From NCBI GenBank assembly GCA_937890445.1, contig CALACD010000508.1, positions 1-34,301 of the forward strand: DNA of 34,301 bases, written 5' to 3'. This DNA is from an uncultured Acidimicrobiia bacterium. Lineage in GTDB: Bacteria; Actinomycetota; Acidimicrobiia; Acidimicrobiales; SZUA-35. Below, in pieces: positions 8,278-17,944 of the stretch (position 1 is its first letter; each line of letters begins with the position of its first letter). The position numbers were made by a program, and so were the translations under genes. The notes under the pieces are model-generated. The model was not told where the DNA came from. It ran no database searches and saw only the letters and a program-made list of their open reading frames with translations.

Positions 8278-9187
8278 CCCGACGAGGCTCGTCGGTGATG
8301 ACCGATCGAGCTGCAGGAGCCATCCGTTCGATCACCACCTCGGTCTCGACCTGCGGGGTGGCCTGACCGAAGAACACGCCACGCACCGGCGCCACGTCGT
8401 CGTAGTCGCGACCATGACCGATGATTGCATGGCGATCGAGTACGGGCACGTCGTTGGTCGGGTCGACGGCGAACCAGCCGTGCCCGGGGACTGCAGCCTC
8501 GACCCAGGCGTGGGTCTGCACATGGACGACATCGTCCTGACCCGGGCGGCCGAGGTCGCCCTGCAAGGTCGTTTCATCCTTGGCGAACAGGAAACCACTG
8601 ACGTACCGGGCCGGAGTGCCGACCGCCCGCAGGAGTGCGATGGTGAGGTGGGCGAAATCCTGACAGACCCCGACGCCACCGTTGACCAGATGCGCGAGGT
8701 CGACGCCGATCTCGGTGGCACCCGGCTCGTAGGCCAACAGCGAACGGGTCGTCGACACCATGGCCTGGATCTGCTGGGCGACGTCGTCGACGCCGACCAC
8801 TGCCCGGTGCGCTCGAGCCTCCAGGTCGGGGTTCGGCGCGCTGTGGCTCGAAGGGGCCAGATACTCGGCATGGGCCGAGATGAACACCGGTTCGGCCAGC
8901 ACCGACACCGGAACCGTCTGCTCGATCGCAGGTTGCGCTGCGGTCTCGACGGCAGCTTCGGCCACGACCTCGAACGAGAGATGCGGGTCTCGGACGCCGA
9001 CATGGTCGACCGTGGTCCCCCAGTAGTCGACGAAGGACAACACCCGGGCCGACGGCGACGTGGTCAGTCGGCGGGCGATGACCTGCTGTCGCTCATCGCT
9101 GCGGGGCCGGACCCGGAGCTCGTTCTGCGACTCCCACACCGGCACGTCGTACTCGAAGAGCATGCGATAACGGATGTCGAGTCTCAC
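8216..9187 (-). CDS. Transglutaminase-like family protein (with bacterial transglutaminase N-terminal region)
   Basis: GVCQDFAHLTIALLRAVGTPARYVSGF (Cys), THAWVEAAVPGHGWFAVDPTN (His/Asp); MRLDIRYRMLFEYDVPV N-terminus. Confidence 0.93.
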   Translation of the reverse strand: MRLDIRYRMLFEYDVPVWESQNELRVRPRSDERQQVIARRLTTSPSARVLSFVDYWGTTVDHVGVRDPHLSFEVVAEAAVETAAQPAIEQTVPVSVLAEPVFISAHAEYLAPSSHSAPNPDLEARAHRAVVGVDDVAQQIQAMVSTTRSLLAYEPGATEIGVDLAHLVNGGVGVCQDFAHLTIALLRAVGTPARYVSGFLFAKDETTLQGDLGRPGQDDVVHVQTHAWVEAAVPGHGWFAVDPTNDVPVLDRHAIIGHGRDYDDVAPVRGVFFGQATPQVETEVVIERMAPAARSVITDEPRRVNASEMTVRQQRMQQQQQRS

Positions 9188-10152
9188 CGCAACGACCTCC
9201 CCGGGCGCACGAACTGAGCATGCATGTTCGGCTCTCCCAACGGGCGGAACGTGCTGGTGCCGAGGGTCACGGCCAGATCATCGACGGCTCTGCGCAACTC
9301 CCGGAGATAACGGACGGGATCGTCCTCCAGTGCCGAACGAACGTCGCCGTACTCCAGACCCGAGCGGATCCGGCCGGCCACCACCTGCGACGACTCCATG
9401 ACCCGGGCCCCCTGGTCGAGGGAGGCCAGACGACCTTCCAGGTACCGCAGGCACGACAGCACCGAACGCGGCAGATCGGGCGTGACGAGCAGGAAGCTGG
9501 TCACCGTGATGGCGTCACGAGCATGGGCGTGCCGACGGCGAAACGCCTGCAACGCGCTGGACGAACGGAGCACGCGGTCGGCATCGAAGATGGTCTCCGC
9601 CTCGGCCGTGGTCGGTTGATTGGCAACGGTCAGCAAGCGGAGCGTGAGACTCGATCGCTCGAGCATTCTTCCGATGGTGATGTAGGCATGCCCCTCGTCG
9701 CGGGGCATGGCCTCGCTGAGCACCCCGCTGATGGCCTGGCATCCTTCGCGCACCGTCCGGAAGATCTCGTGAGGTTGATCGAAACTGGACCGAACCGCGA
9801 GCGCTCCGAGCTGGAGATGCAGGCGATTGGCGGCCTCCCACAACTCGACCGGAACACGATCACGGGCTACCCGCAGGTTCTCTCGGACGGCCTCCAGAGA
9901 CGCCCGGACCGACCCCGGTGAATTGCTCGTCAACAGGAAGTCGACGACGTCGGAACGATCCTTGCCGTCATCGTCGAGCAGTTTGCCCAGTCCCAGGGCT
10001 TCGACCAGATGGGACCATTCGACCGCAGCGTCCTCGGGGAGCAGGTGCATCGAGGCCCGCGATGCCACCTCCAACCATCGGGCCGTGGTCTCGGAACGTT
10101 CCAGGTAGCGACCGACCCAGAACAACGATTCGGCGTGGCGGGCGAGGATCAT
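9184..10152 (-). CDS. Alpha-E domain-containing protein
   Basis: MILARHAESLFWVGRYLERSETTARWLEV start and WEAANRLH; located between ATP-grasp and transglutaminase genes. Confidence 0.9.
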   Translation of the reverse strand: MILARHAESLFWVGRYLERSETTARWLEVASRASMHLLPEDAAVEWSHLVEALGLGKLLDDDGKDRSDVVDFLLTSNSPGSVRASLEAVRENLRVARDRVPVELWEAANRLHLQLGALAVRSSFDQPHEIFRTVREGCQAISGVLSEAMPRDEGHAYITIGRMLERSSLTLRLLTVANQPTTAEAETIFDADRVLRSSSALQAFRRRHAHARDAITVTSFLLVTPDLPRSVLSCLRYLEGRLASLDQGARVMESSQVVAGRIRSGLEYGDVRSALEDDPVRYLRELRRAVDDLAVTLGTSTFRPLGEPNMHAQFVRPGRSLR

Positions 10153-11609
10153 CGGGTTCCGTTCTCGGCCAGGACCCAGGTGTCCTTGGAGCCACCACCT
10201 TGCGACGAGTTCACGATCAGCGATCCCTTCTTCATTGCCACTCGGGTGAGGCCGCCGGGGAACACCTCGGTCCGAGCGCCGGTGAGTACGAAGGGCCGCA
10301 GATCCAGGTGACGTGGCTCCAGATGGTCGTCACTCATCGACGCCAGACTCGACAGCTGCACGACCTCTTGGACGATCCAGTTCCTCGGATCAGCTTCGAT
10401 GACCCGACGACACTCGTCGAGCTCCTGGTCGGTTGCGTGAGGACCGATGACGATGCCGTACCCGCCCGATTCGGCCACCGGCTTCACCACCAACTCGTCG
10501 AGCCGGTGGAGGGCGGCCGCTCGCTGGTCGGCATCCCACATCACGTAGGTCTGCACATTGGGCAGGATCGGCTCTTCGTCGAGGTAGTAGGTGATCATCG
10601 CCGGCACGTAGGGATAGACGGCCTTGTCGTCGGCCACGCCGTTTCCGACCGAGTTGCACACCGTGACGGTGCCGGCCCGCATCGCCCCCAGGAGCCCGGG
10701 CACGCCCAGCGTCGAATCCGATCGGAACGACACCGGATCGAGGAAGGCATCGTCGATGCGGCGATAGATGACGTCCACCGGCAACGGGCCGTGGATGGTG
10801 CGGGCATAGACCACCTGATCATCGACCAGGAGATCCTGGCCTTCCACCAGTTCGACTCCCATGGACCGAGCCAGGAACGCGTGTTCGAAATACGCCGAGT
10901 TGTAGACACCGGGCGTGAGAATGACGATGTTGGGTCGGTCGCTGGAGGACGGCGGTGCCATCGATTCGAGAACGCGTCGCAGCATCTCTCCGTACTGGTC
11001 GACCGGCTGGACCGTGTAGTTCTCGAAGAGTCGGGGGAAGGCTTTGACCATGGCGGCTCGGTTCTCGACGACATAGGAGATACCGCTGGGGTTGCGGAGG
11101 TTGTCCTCGAGGACGGCATAGTCACCGTTGGCGTCACGGACCAGATCGATGCCTGCGATGGAGCAATGAGCCCCATTGGGCACCGAGATGCCGAACGCTT
11201 GCCGCTCGAAGCCCTTCGAGCTGGTGATCAGCCACTCGGGAACGATCCCGTCGTTGACGGCGGCTCGCTCGCCGACGTACAGGTCGTCGAGAAAGTGATT
11301 GAGCGCCGTGACGCGCTGTTCGAGTCCTCGGGCCACCGACTCCCATTCGGCGGCAGCGATCAGACGGGGGAACAGATCGATGGGCCAGGTCCGCTCCAGC
11401 CCTTCGGCATCGTCGTTGTAGACCGTGAACGTGATTCCCTGACGGCGGAACTCGTCGGCAACGACCACTTCGATGCGCCGAAGGTCGTCGGCGTCGAGAT
11501 CGGAGAACCGATCGATGATCTTGGAGTACAGCGGGCGCGGTCTGCCCTCGGAGTCGAAGGCCTCGTCGAAGCCTCGGGCCTGGCTGTAGGACTCGAAGAG
11601 TCGACTCAT
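10149..11609 (-). CDS. Circularly permuted ATP-grasp family protein
   Basis: RTWPIDLFPRLIAAAEWESVARGLEQRVTALNHFLDDLY, PNGAHCSIAGIDLVRD, LEDNLRNPSGISYVVENR, ILTPGVYNSAYFEHAFLA, KPVAESGGYGIVIGP. Confidence 0.95.
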   Translation of the reverse strand: MSRLFESYSQARGFDEAFDSEGRPRPLYSKIIDRFSDLDADDLRRIEVVVADEFRRQGITFTVYNDDAEGLERTWPIDLFPRLIAAAEWESVARGLEQRVTALNHFLDDLYVGERAAVNDGIVPEWLITSSKGFERQAFGISVPNGAHCSIAGIDLVRDANGDYAVLEDNLRNPSGISYVVENRAAMVKAFPRLFENYTVQPVDQYGEMLRRVLESMAPPSSSDRPNIVILTPGVYNSAYFEHAFLARSMGVELVEGQDLLVDDQVVYARTIHGPLPVDVIYRRIDDAFLDPVSFRSDSTLGVPGLLGAMRAGTVTVCNSVGNGVADDKAVYPYVPAMITYYLDEEPILPNVQTYVMWDADQRAAALHRLDELVVKPVAESGGYGIVIGPHATDQELDECRRVIEADPRNWIVQEVVQLSSLASMSDDHLEPRHLDLRPFVLTGARTEVFPGGLTRVAMKKGSLIVNSSQGGGSKDTWVLAENGTR

Positions 11610-11615
11610 ACGAAC

Positions 11616-11621
11616 ACCGTA
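11616..11621 (-). promoter_or_regulatory. Putative -10 (TACGGT) of the ATP-grasp operon, 6 nt before ATG; leaderless candidate
   Basis: Minus-strand TACGGT-gttcgt-ATG. Confidence 0.5.
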
Positions 11622-11634
11622 CCGGTTCCAGACC

Positions 11635-11640
11635 TAGCCT
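11635..11640 (+). promoter_or_regulatory. Putative -10 (TAGCCT) of the MscS gene, 6 nt before ATG; leaderless candidate
   Basis: TAGCCT-cgaatc-ATG. Confidence 0.5.
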
Positions 11641-11646
11641 CGAATC

Positions 11647-12483
11647 ATGGCCTTCATGGACGAGATCGATCTGTCGGGCGATGTCATCAAAGCTGCCGCC
11701 ATCCTCGTGGTGATCGTTGCTGCCGTCGTCATCAACGCAATCGTTCGTCTCGCGCTGCGATTCCTGACCCGAAGGGCTGTCCGCCGCGCCCTCGCCGGAA
11801 GGGGTCGTTGGAGGCTGCTGCTGCCGCGGGCCGATGAGACATCCGACTTCGAGAAACGGCGGGTCCAACGAGCCGATGCGGCCGCCCACATGCTGTCCCG
11901 GCTGACCAACCTGGTCGTGGCGATGCTGGCTGCCATCATCATCTCCCACATTCTCGCCATCGACCCCGTCGTCCTGATCTCCTCGGCCGGATTCGTCGGG
12001 GCCGGGATCGCCATCGGAGGCCAGGCACTAATCAAGGACTGGTTGACCGGCCTCCTGGTGCTGCTCGAAGACCGATACGCCATTGGAGATCAGGTCGCCA
12101 TGCAGGTCGGGGGGAACGAGATCACCGGTACGGTGGAAACCCTCGGCGGTGCCGGGGTGCGGGTTCGGTTGCGGGACGGGACGACCTGGCACGCCGGTCA
12201 CGGCTCGATCGAGAGTGTGACCAATCTGTCCCAACAACTGGTGCCCCACTCGGTCGAGATCCCGAGCGATGTGTGGGCCCAGCTCGACCAGACCATGATC
12301 GGTCCCCGACTCAACGCCGCCTCCCACGATCTCGGATTGACCGATGTGTTGTTGGTGGCCGACATCCAATCGGAGCAGGATGGAGAGGGCGATGCCACGG
12401 TGACCTTCCACGCCACCCGACATCTCAACGAGCGACAACGCAAGATCGTCCAACGACGCATCGCCGACGGCCCAACCGACTGA
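11647..12483 (+). CDS. Mechanosensitive ion channel (MscS) domain protein
   Basis: GAGIAIGGQALIKDWLTGLLVLLEDRYAIGDQV and TGTVETLGGAGVRVRLRDGTTWHAGHGSI are characteristic of MscS TM3/beta domain. Confidence 0.92.
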   Translation: MAFMDEIDLSGDVIKAAAILVVIVAAVVINAIVRLALRFLTRRAVRRALAGRGRWRLLLPRADETSDFEKRRVQRADAAAHMLSRLTNLVVAMLAAIIISHILAIDPVVLISSAGFVGAGIAIGGQALIKDWLTGLLVLLEDRYAIGDQVAMQVGGNEITGTVETLGGAGVRVRLRDGTTWHAGHGSIESVTNLSQQLVPHSVEIPSDVWAQLDQTMIGPRLNAASHDLGLTDVLLVADIQSEQDGEGDATVTFHATRHLNERQRKIVQRRIADGPTD

Positions 12484-12501
12484 CACGACCGACGGAGACC
12501 C

Positions 12502-13926
12502 ATGCTGCCCGCACCGCAACATTCGAGCGAGAAACCATTCGCCAGTCGACGAACCGGACGAACGGCACCGCCCAACCTGCTGTTCATCCTGGCCGACGAT
12601 CTGGGATGGTCGGACCTGGGGTGCTTCGGTTCGCCCACGATCGCCACCCCGAACCTCGACCGACTGGCGGCCGACGGCGTTCGCTTCACCCACGCCTACG
12701 CCGGATCGTCGTGGTGCTCACCCACCCGGTTCAGCCTCTACACCGGGCGCAACCCGGGCCGCCTGGCCGCCGGATTGGAGGAGCCGCTGCGGACCCGGGC
12801 CGAGGGCAAGGGGATCCCGGCCGACCAGCCCACCCTGCCATCGCTCCTGCAGGAAGCCGGCTACGACACGGCCATGTTCGGCAAGTGGCACTGTGGTTGG
12901 CTGCCCTGGTACTCCCCGCTGCGCATCGGCTTCCAGACCTTCTTCGGCAATCTCGACGGCGCCCTCGACTACTTCGAACACATCGGCACCCTGGGTGAAG
13001 CGGACTTGTTCGAGGGAGAGACGCCGGTCGAGATGACGGGCTACTACACCGACCTGATCTCCGAGCGCGCCGCCCGGTGGATCGAGCAGCCCCGCACGCA
13101 GCCGTTCTATCTCCAGCTCAACTACACGGCCCCTCACTGGCCCTGGGAGGGTCGAGGCGACGCCGAGGAAGGTCGACGTATTCACCAGGACTATCTCGAG
13201 GGCAAGGTGCCGTTCCCGCTGCTGCACACCGACAGCGGATCGCTGGCCAAGTACGGCGAGTTGGTCGAGACCATGGACGATGCCATCGGCACGGTGCTGG
13301 CCGCAATCGATGCGGCCGGCCAGCGTGACAACACCATCGTGGTCTTCTGCTCCGACAACGGCGGCGAACGTTGGTCGATGAACTGGCCCTACGTCGGCGA
13401 GAAGGGCGACCTGACCGAAGGTGGGATCCGGGTGCCGTTCATCCTCCGCTGGCCCGAAGCCGTCGCGCCCCATCAGGTGGCGACACAACCGAACATCACC
13501 ATGGACTGGACCGCCACCTTCCTCGATGCTGCCGGTACCCAGTGCCCGAGCGAATGGCCGTTGGACGGTGTCAGCCTGCTGCCCTGGCTGGTCGAATCCG
13601 CGCCGTATCCCGAGCACGACCTGTTCTGGCGCATCTCGAGCCAGGGAGCCCTGCGGCGCGGCAAGTACAAGTACCTCCAGGATCGGCGCGATCGTGCCAT
13701 CCTCGGCAACTGGCCTCGACGGTTCGGCGACTTCGACCTCCTGTACGACGTAACCGTCGACGGTCGCGAGGCGGCCAACCTGGCCCGTCATCATCCAGAG
13801 TTGACCGCGGAGTTGAAGGCCGAGTGGGAACGTATCGACGCAACACTGCTGCCCTATCCTGACGACCACCCCGGCGTCCCCCGCCATGCGGCCGGCAACC
13901 GACCTGCGGTCAGCCAGGCCGACTAG
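12502..13926 (+). CDS. Sulfatase family hydrolase (formylglycine-type)
   Basis: PNLLFILADDLGWSDLGCFGSPTIATPNLDRLAADGVRF; CSPTR FGly motif; GKWHCGW; SDNGGE. Confidence 0.94.
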   Translation: MLPAPQHSSEKPFASRRTGRTAPPNLLFILADDLGWSDLGCFGSPTIATPNLDRLAADGVRFTHAYAGSSWCSPTRFSLYTGRNPGRLAAGLEEPLRTRAEGKGIPADQPTLPSLLQEAGYDTAMFGKWHCGWLPWYSPLRIGFQTFFGNLDGALDYFEHIGTLGEADLFEGETPVEMTGYYTDLISERAARWIEQPRTQPFYLQLNYTAPHWPWEGRGDAEEGRRIHQDYLEGKVPFPLLHTDSGSLAKYGELVETMDDAIGTVLAAIDAAGQRDNTIVVFCSDNGGERWSMNWPYVGEKGDLTEGGIRVPFILRWPEAVAPHQVATQPNITMDWTATFLDAAGTQCPSEWPLDGVSLLPWLVESAPYPEHDLFWRISSQGALRRGKYKYLQDRRDRAILGNWPRRFGDFDLLYDVTVDGREAANLARHHPELTAELKAEWERIDATLLPYPDDHPGVPRHAAGNRPAVSQAD

Positions 13927-13942
13927 TTCCTCCGGAGGAATC

Positions 13943-14914
13943 ATGACCATTCGCATCGCTCTCGCCGGCGCCGGAGCGTTCGGGGTGAAACACCTCGACG
14001 GGCTCCGCACCATCGACGACGTCGTCGTCACGTCGCTCATCGGTCGCGACCTGGCAAAGACCCAGTCCGTGGCCGACACCTACGACATCGGTCACGTCAC
14101 GACCGACCTGGCCGAAAGTCTGGCCCGTGATGATGTCGATGCCGTCATCCTTTGCACACCGACCCAGATGCACGCAGCCCAGACCCTTGCCTGCCTGGAC
14201 GCCGGCAAGCACGTCCAGGTCGAGATTCCCTTGGCCGACAGCCTGGCCGATGCCCGAGCCGTGGTGGCCCGTCAGGAGGCAACCGGGCTGGTGGCGATGT
14301 GTGGCCACACCCGGCGCTTCAACCCCAGTCACCAATGGGTCCACGATCGCATCACCAGCGGGCAGTTCTCGATTCAGCACCTGGACGTGCAGACCTTCTT
14401 CTTCCGTCGCACCAACACCAACGCGCTGGGCGAGGCCCGCAGTTGGACCGATCATCTGCTGTGGCACCACGCGGCCCACACCGTCGATCTGTTCCTGTAC
14501 CAGACCGGTGGTTCGGTGGTGGCCGCCAACGCCATCGAAGGTCCGATCCATCCCGAACTCGGCATCGCCATGGACATGTCGATCCAGATCAAGGTGGACA
14601 CCGGTGCCATCTGCACCCTGGCCCTGTCGTTCAACAACGACGGGCCCTTCGGCACCTTCTTCCGCTACATCGGCGACACCGGCACCTATCTGGCCCGCTA
14701 CGACGACCTCGTCGACGGGAGGGAGGAAACCATCGACGTGTCGAACGTCGATGTGTCGATGAACGGCATCGAACTCCAGGACCGCGAGTTCATCGCCGCC
14801 ATTCGCGAGAACCGGGAGCCGAACTCGAGCGTGCACGGCGTACTCGCCTGCTACGAGGTTCTCGACCGACTCGAGCAACAGGTGGGACGAACCGAGGCCC
14901 AGCTCAGGCAGTGA
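13943..14914 (+). CDS. Gfo/Idh/MocA family oxidoreductase
   Basis: MTIRIALAGAGAFGVKHLDGL; DAVILCTPTQMHAAQTLACLDAGKHVQVEIPLADS; GGAGGA-like SD upstream. Confidence 0.92.
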   Translation: MTIRIALAGAGAFGVKHLDGLRTIDDVVVTSLIGRDLAKTQSVADTYDIGHVTTDLAESLARDDVDAVILCTPTQMHAAQTLACLDAGKHVQVEIPLADSLADARAVVARQEATGLVAMCGHTRRFNPSHQWVHDRITSGQFSIQHLDVQTFFFRRTNTNALGEARSWTDHLLWHHAAHTVDLFLYQTGGSVVAANAIEGPIHPELGIAMDMSIQIKVDTGAICTLALSFNNDGPFGTFFRYIGDTGTYLARYDDLVDGREETIDVSNVDVSMNGIELQDREFIAAIRENREPNSSVHGVLACYEVLDRLEQQVGRTEAQLRQ

Positions 14915-16142
14915 CCCGACCGCCCGAGAGTCGGGGGGCAGCCCCGTTCATGGTGGGCAGCCGCAACGACAACAACCAGGTGAGGACGACGAAGACGGCC
15001 GAGCCCCACAACGCAACCGAGAGACCGCCGACCACATAGAGGGCGCCGGACAACAACGTGCCGACCAGCCGGCCGAAGGCGTTGGCCGAGTAGTAGAAGC
15101 CGACGTCGAGGCTGACGTCATCGCCGGTCGAATAGGCCAGGATCAAGTACGAGTGCAGCGACGAGTTGACGGCGAACACGGCGCCGAACACCCCGAGCCC
15201 ACCGACCACCGCAATCGTGGTTCCGACGTCGAAGGCGACCGCCAACGCCATCACGATCGTCACGACGGCCAACGCCGACGCCCAGACCTGAGCGGCTCGA
15301 GTCTCGGCATCGATGTCGCCGGATGAGCGACCCAGCACCTGCGGGGCCAACGATTGGACGAGACCGTAGCCGATCACCCAGGCCGCCAGGAACGCTCCGA
15401 TTCCCTGATACGACCATCCCAGCTCGTCATCGAGAAACACCGGGAGCGCGACGACGAACCAGATGTCGCGGGAACCGAAGAGGAAGAATCGAGCCGTGGC
15501 CAGCCGATTGATGGCCGTGGACTTGGACAGGATCGAACGCAGTGGCGGCTTGCGCTTCGATCGGCCGATGTCCTCGTCGAGCAGGACGACGACCGAGACC
15601 AGCGCGACCGCGATGAGCCCGGCCATCGCCAGCAGGGCTCCGTCGTACCCCACCCAGGCCAACAGGGCGGCACCGAGGAAGAAGCCGACGCCCTTCAGGG
15701 CGTTCTTCGAACCGGTGAGCGCTGCCACCATTCGGAACAGCGCACCCTCGCTGTCGCCGGCCACGAACTTCACCGCGCTCTTCGAGCTCATCTTGGTCAG
15801 ATCCTTGGCCACGCCACTGAGGGCCTGGGCACCCATCACGAAGGCCACCGAACCCACCTCGGGCCAGGTCGGCCGGTGCAGGGTCAGGGCCAGGAGCGCA
15901 ACGATCTGCAGCCCGAGACCGACCACGAGGGTGCGGTTGAGTCCGGACCGGGCTCCAACCCAACCCCCGATGAGGTTGGTCACGATGCCCATGAACTCGT
16001 ACAGCAGGAACAGGAACGCGATCGACACCGGCGAGTAGCCGAGATCGTGGAAATGGAGCAGCACCAGCATACGCAACGCCCCGTCGGTCAGGGTGAAGGC
16101 CCAATAGCCGCCGGTGACCAGGACGTAGTTCCGGACCTTCAT
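14904..16142 (-). CDS. arsJ: ArsJ-type organoarsenical efflux MFS transporter
   Basis: [73 protein letters not shown], plus adjacent GAPDH and ArsR genes. Confidence 0.93.
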   Translation of the reverse strand: MKVRNYVLVTGGYWAFTLTDGALRMLVLLHFHDLGYSPVSIAFLFLLYEFMGIVTNLIGGWVGARSGLNRTLVVGLGLQIVALLALTLHRPTWPEVGSVAFVMGAQALSGVAKDLTKMSSKSAVKFVAGDSEGALFRMVAALTGSKNALKGVGFFLGAALLAWVGYDGALLAMAGLIAVALVSVVVLLDEDIGRSKRKPPLRSILSKSTAINRLATARFFLFGSRDIWFVVALPVFLDDELGWSYQGIGAFLAAWVIGYGLVQSLAPQVLGRSSGDIDAETRAAQVWASALAVVTIVMALAVAFDVGTTIAVVGGLGVFGAVFAVNSSLHSYLILAYSTGDDVSLDVGFYYSANAFGRLVGTLLSGALYVVGGLSVALWGSAVFVVLTWLLSLRLPTMNGAAPRLSGGRVTA

Positions 16143-17158
16143 CGCGACGGTAGCGAGGCCGCCACCTTCTGGGCCAGATCGACCATTCGGAAGGCGTAGC
16201 CGTACTCGTTGTCGTACCAGATCAAGACCTTGACCATGCGCTCGTCGACGACCATGGTCGATGGCCCGTCCACGATGCCGGAGCGAGTGTCGTTCGTGTA
16301 GTCGGCCGAGACGAGCGGCCGGTCCTCGAACCCCAGGATGCCCTGGAGCGTTCCGGCGGCCGCGGTTCGGAGCAGGCCATTGACCTCCTCGGTGGTCACG
16401 TCTCGGGCCAGGGTGAACACGGCGTCGGTCAGTGATGCGTTGAGCACCGGCACCCGGACGGCCAGACCGTTGAGCTTGCCGGCCAGTTCGGGGTAGATCA
16501 TGGTGATGGCCGTAGCCGAACCCGTGCTGGTGGGGATCAGCGAGTTCAGGGCCGACCGGGCTCGGCGCAGATCCTTGTGAGGGGCGTCGAGAATCACCTG
16601 CGTGTTGGTCACGTCATGAATGGTCGTGATGAGACCCCGCTCGATACCGATGCCCTCGTGCAGCACCTTCACCACCGGCGCCAGAGAGTTGGTGGTACAG
16701 GACGCGGCCGTGACGATGCGATGCGTCGATGGATCGTACAGATGGTCGTTGCAACCCATGACCACGTTGAGGACACCATCGTCCTTCACCGGAGCGGCGA
16801 CCACCACCTTGCGAACGCCTCGATCGAAGTACGGATCCAGCAATGCGGTGGTGCGGAACGCGCCGCTGCACTCCAGAACGAGGTCCACCCCCTGTTCGTC
16901 CCACGGCACCCCACCCGGGGTGTCGAACCCGGAGTAGGTGACCCGACGGCCGTCGACGGTCAGATCACCCTGGTCGTGTGTGACCGTTCCGCCGTAGCGC
17001 CCGTGCACCGTGTCGAATTCCAGCAGATGGGCTGCGGTGGCAACGTTGCCGGAGCGCTCGTTGACGTGGGCCAACTCGAGGTCCGGGCGATCTCGCAGCG
17101 CCCGCACCACCAGGCGTCCGATGCGGCCGAAGCCGTTGATTCCCACTCGTGTCGTCAT
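16139..17158 (-). CDS. ArsJ-associated glyceraldehyde-3-phosphate dehydrogenase
   Basis: [57 protein letters not shown] overlap with arsJ. Confidence 0.95.
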   Translation of the reverse strand: MTTRVGINGFGRIGRLVVRALRDRPDLELAHVNERSGNVATAAHLLEFDTVHGRYGGTVTHDQGDLTVDGRRVTYSGFDTPGGVPWDEQGVDLVLECSGAFRTTALLDPYFDRGVRKVVVAAPVKDDGVLNVVMGCNDHLYDPSTHRIVTAASCTTNSLAPVVKVLHEGIGIERGLITTIHDVTNTQVILDAPHKDLRRARSALNSLIPTSTGSATAITMIYPELAGKLNGLAVRVPVLNASLTDAVFTLARDVTTEEVNGLLRTAAAGTLQGILGFEDRPLVSADYTNDTRSGIVDGPSTMVVDERMVKVLIWYDNEYGYAFRMVDLAQKVAASLPSR

Positions 17159-17862
17159 GCTGCTCCTTGGTGTTCGATCAGGATCTCGATGCGCCGTTGC
17201 AGCTCGGCCAATGCGGCATCGAAGGCGGCCGGTGTGCCCACCTCGACGGGGTCGGGCACCGACCAATGCCACCACGACGGCTCGGGGGCAATCTCTTCGT
17301 GGGCCTGGTCGCACACCGAGACGACGATCTCGGCCGTCTCGTCGGGGCCCAGGGACCGAGGTGCCTGGTTGCCGAGGTCGAGACCGATGCGTCGTCCCGC
17401 CTCGATGGCTTCGGGGTTGATCTGGGCTGCGGGGTGGGTTCCCGCCGAGGTGGCCGGGCAGCCGGTGCGGGATCGCCACAGTGCAGCGGCCAACTGGGAC
17501 CGGGCCGAATTTGCCGAGCACACGAACAGCGCCGGGCCGACCGGACGAGTGGTCACGATCCCGAGTCGAGCCAGCGGCCCACGTCGCAGGCGCAGGTAGC
17601 GACGACGGCGATCGCCCGAGGACGCGAGCCGCTCGATCAGGCCGACGGTTTCGAGCACGTCCAGATGGTGAGCCAGAAGATTGGAGGCGATCCCGTAGCG
17701 GCTCGCGAGTTCCTTCGACGTCCGGTCGCTGGCGACCAGATCCTCGACGATGGCCAAACGGACCGGATCGCCGAGTGCAGCGTGCAACCGGGCCCGCTCG
17801 ATCACGTCTGTCTCGACGGGTGCTCTGTCTACTGACTTCACAGCTCTGTCTACTGACTTCAC
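17155..17862 (-). CDS. Fusion: N-terminal ArsR-type HTH and C-terminal low-MW protein tyrosine phosphatase/arsenate reductase domain
   Basis: ArsR HTH ([65 protein letters not shown]) followed by [13 protein letters not shown] (CX5R) and PDP near the C-terminus; GTG start. Confidence 0.9.
   Translation of the reverse strand: MKSVDRAVKSVDRAPVETDVIERARLHAALGDPVRLAIVEDLVASDRTSKELASRYGIASNLLAHHLDVLETVGLIERLASSGDRRRRYLRLRRGPLARLGIVTTRPVGPALFVCSANSARSQLAAALWRSRTGCPATSAGTHPAAQINPEAIEAGRRIGLDLGNQAPRSLGPDETAEIVVSVCDQAHEEIAPEPSWWHWSVPDPVEVGTPAAFDAALAELQRRIEILIEHQGAA
17821..17862 (-). repeat. Tandem repeat, 21 bp x2, at the ArsR-fusion start (GTGAAGTCAGTAGACAGAGCt/a)
   Basis: Both copies begin with in-frame GTG; encodes (M/V)KSVDRA twice. 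Confidence 0.95.
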
Positions 17863-17868
17863 ACGGAC

Positions 17869-17874
17869 AGCGTA
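17869..17874 (-). promoter_or_regulatory. Putative -10 (TACGCT), 6 nt before GTG of the ArsR fusion; leaderless candidate
   Basis: Minus-strand TACGCT-gtccgt-GTG. Confidence 0.5.
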
Positions 17875-17892
17875 CTCGGCGCCTCGGATTAG

Positions 17893-17914
17893 CTCAGTAA
17901 ATTTTGAGTGAACT
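17893..17914. promoter_or_regulatory. AT-rich partly palindromic element (CTCAGTAAATTTTGAGTGAACT), candidate ArsR operator
   Basis: CTCA-N8-TGAG, and overlapping GAGT-GA-ACTC, in the -35 region of the ars operon. Confidence 0.4.
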
Positions 17915-17944
17915 CTGTCGGCTGGCCCGCTCGATTCGCGTCCG

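Noticed and set aside
9918-11837. Long + strand ORF of 639 aa (9918-11837)
   Set aside because: Antisense to the well-supported ATP-grasp/alpha-E genes; composition is typical of high-GC antisense frames and no family is recognisable.
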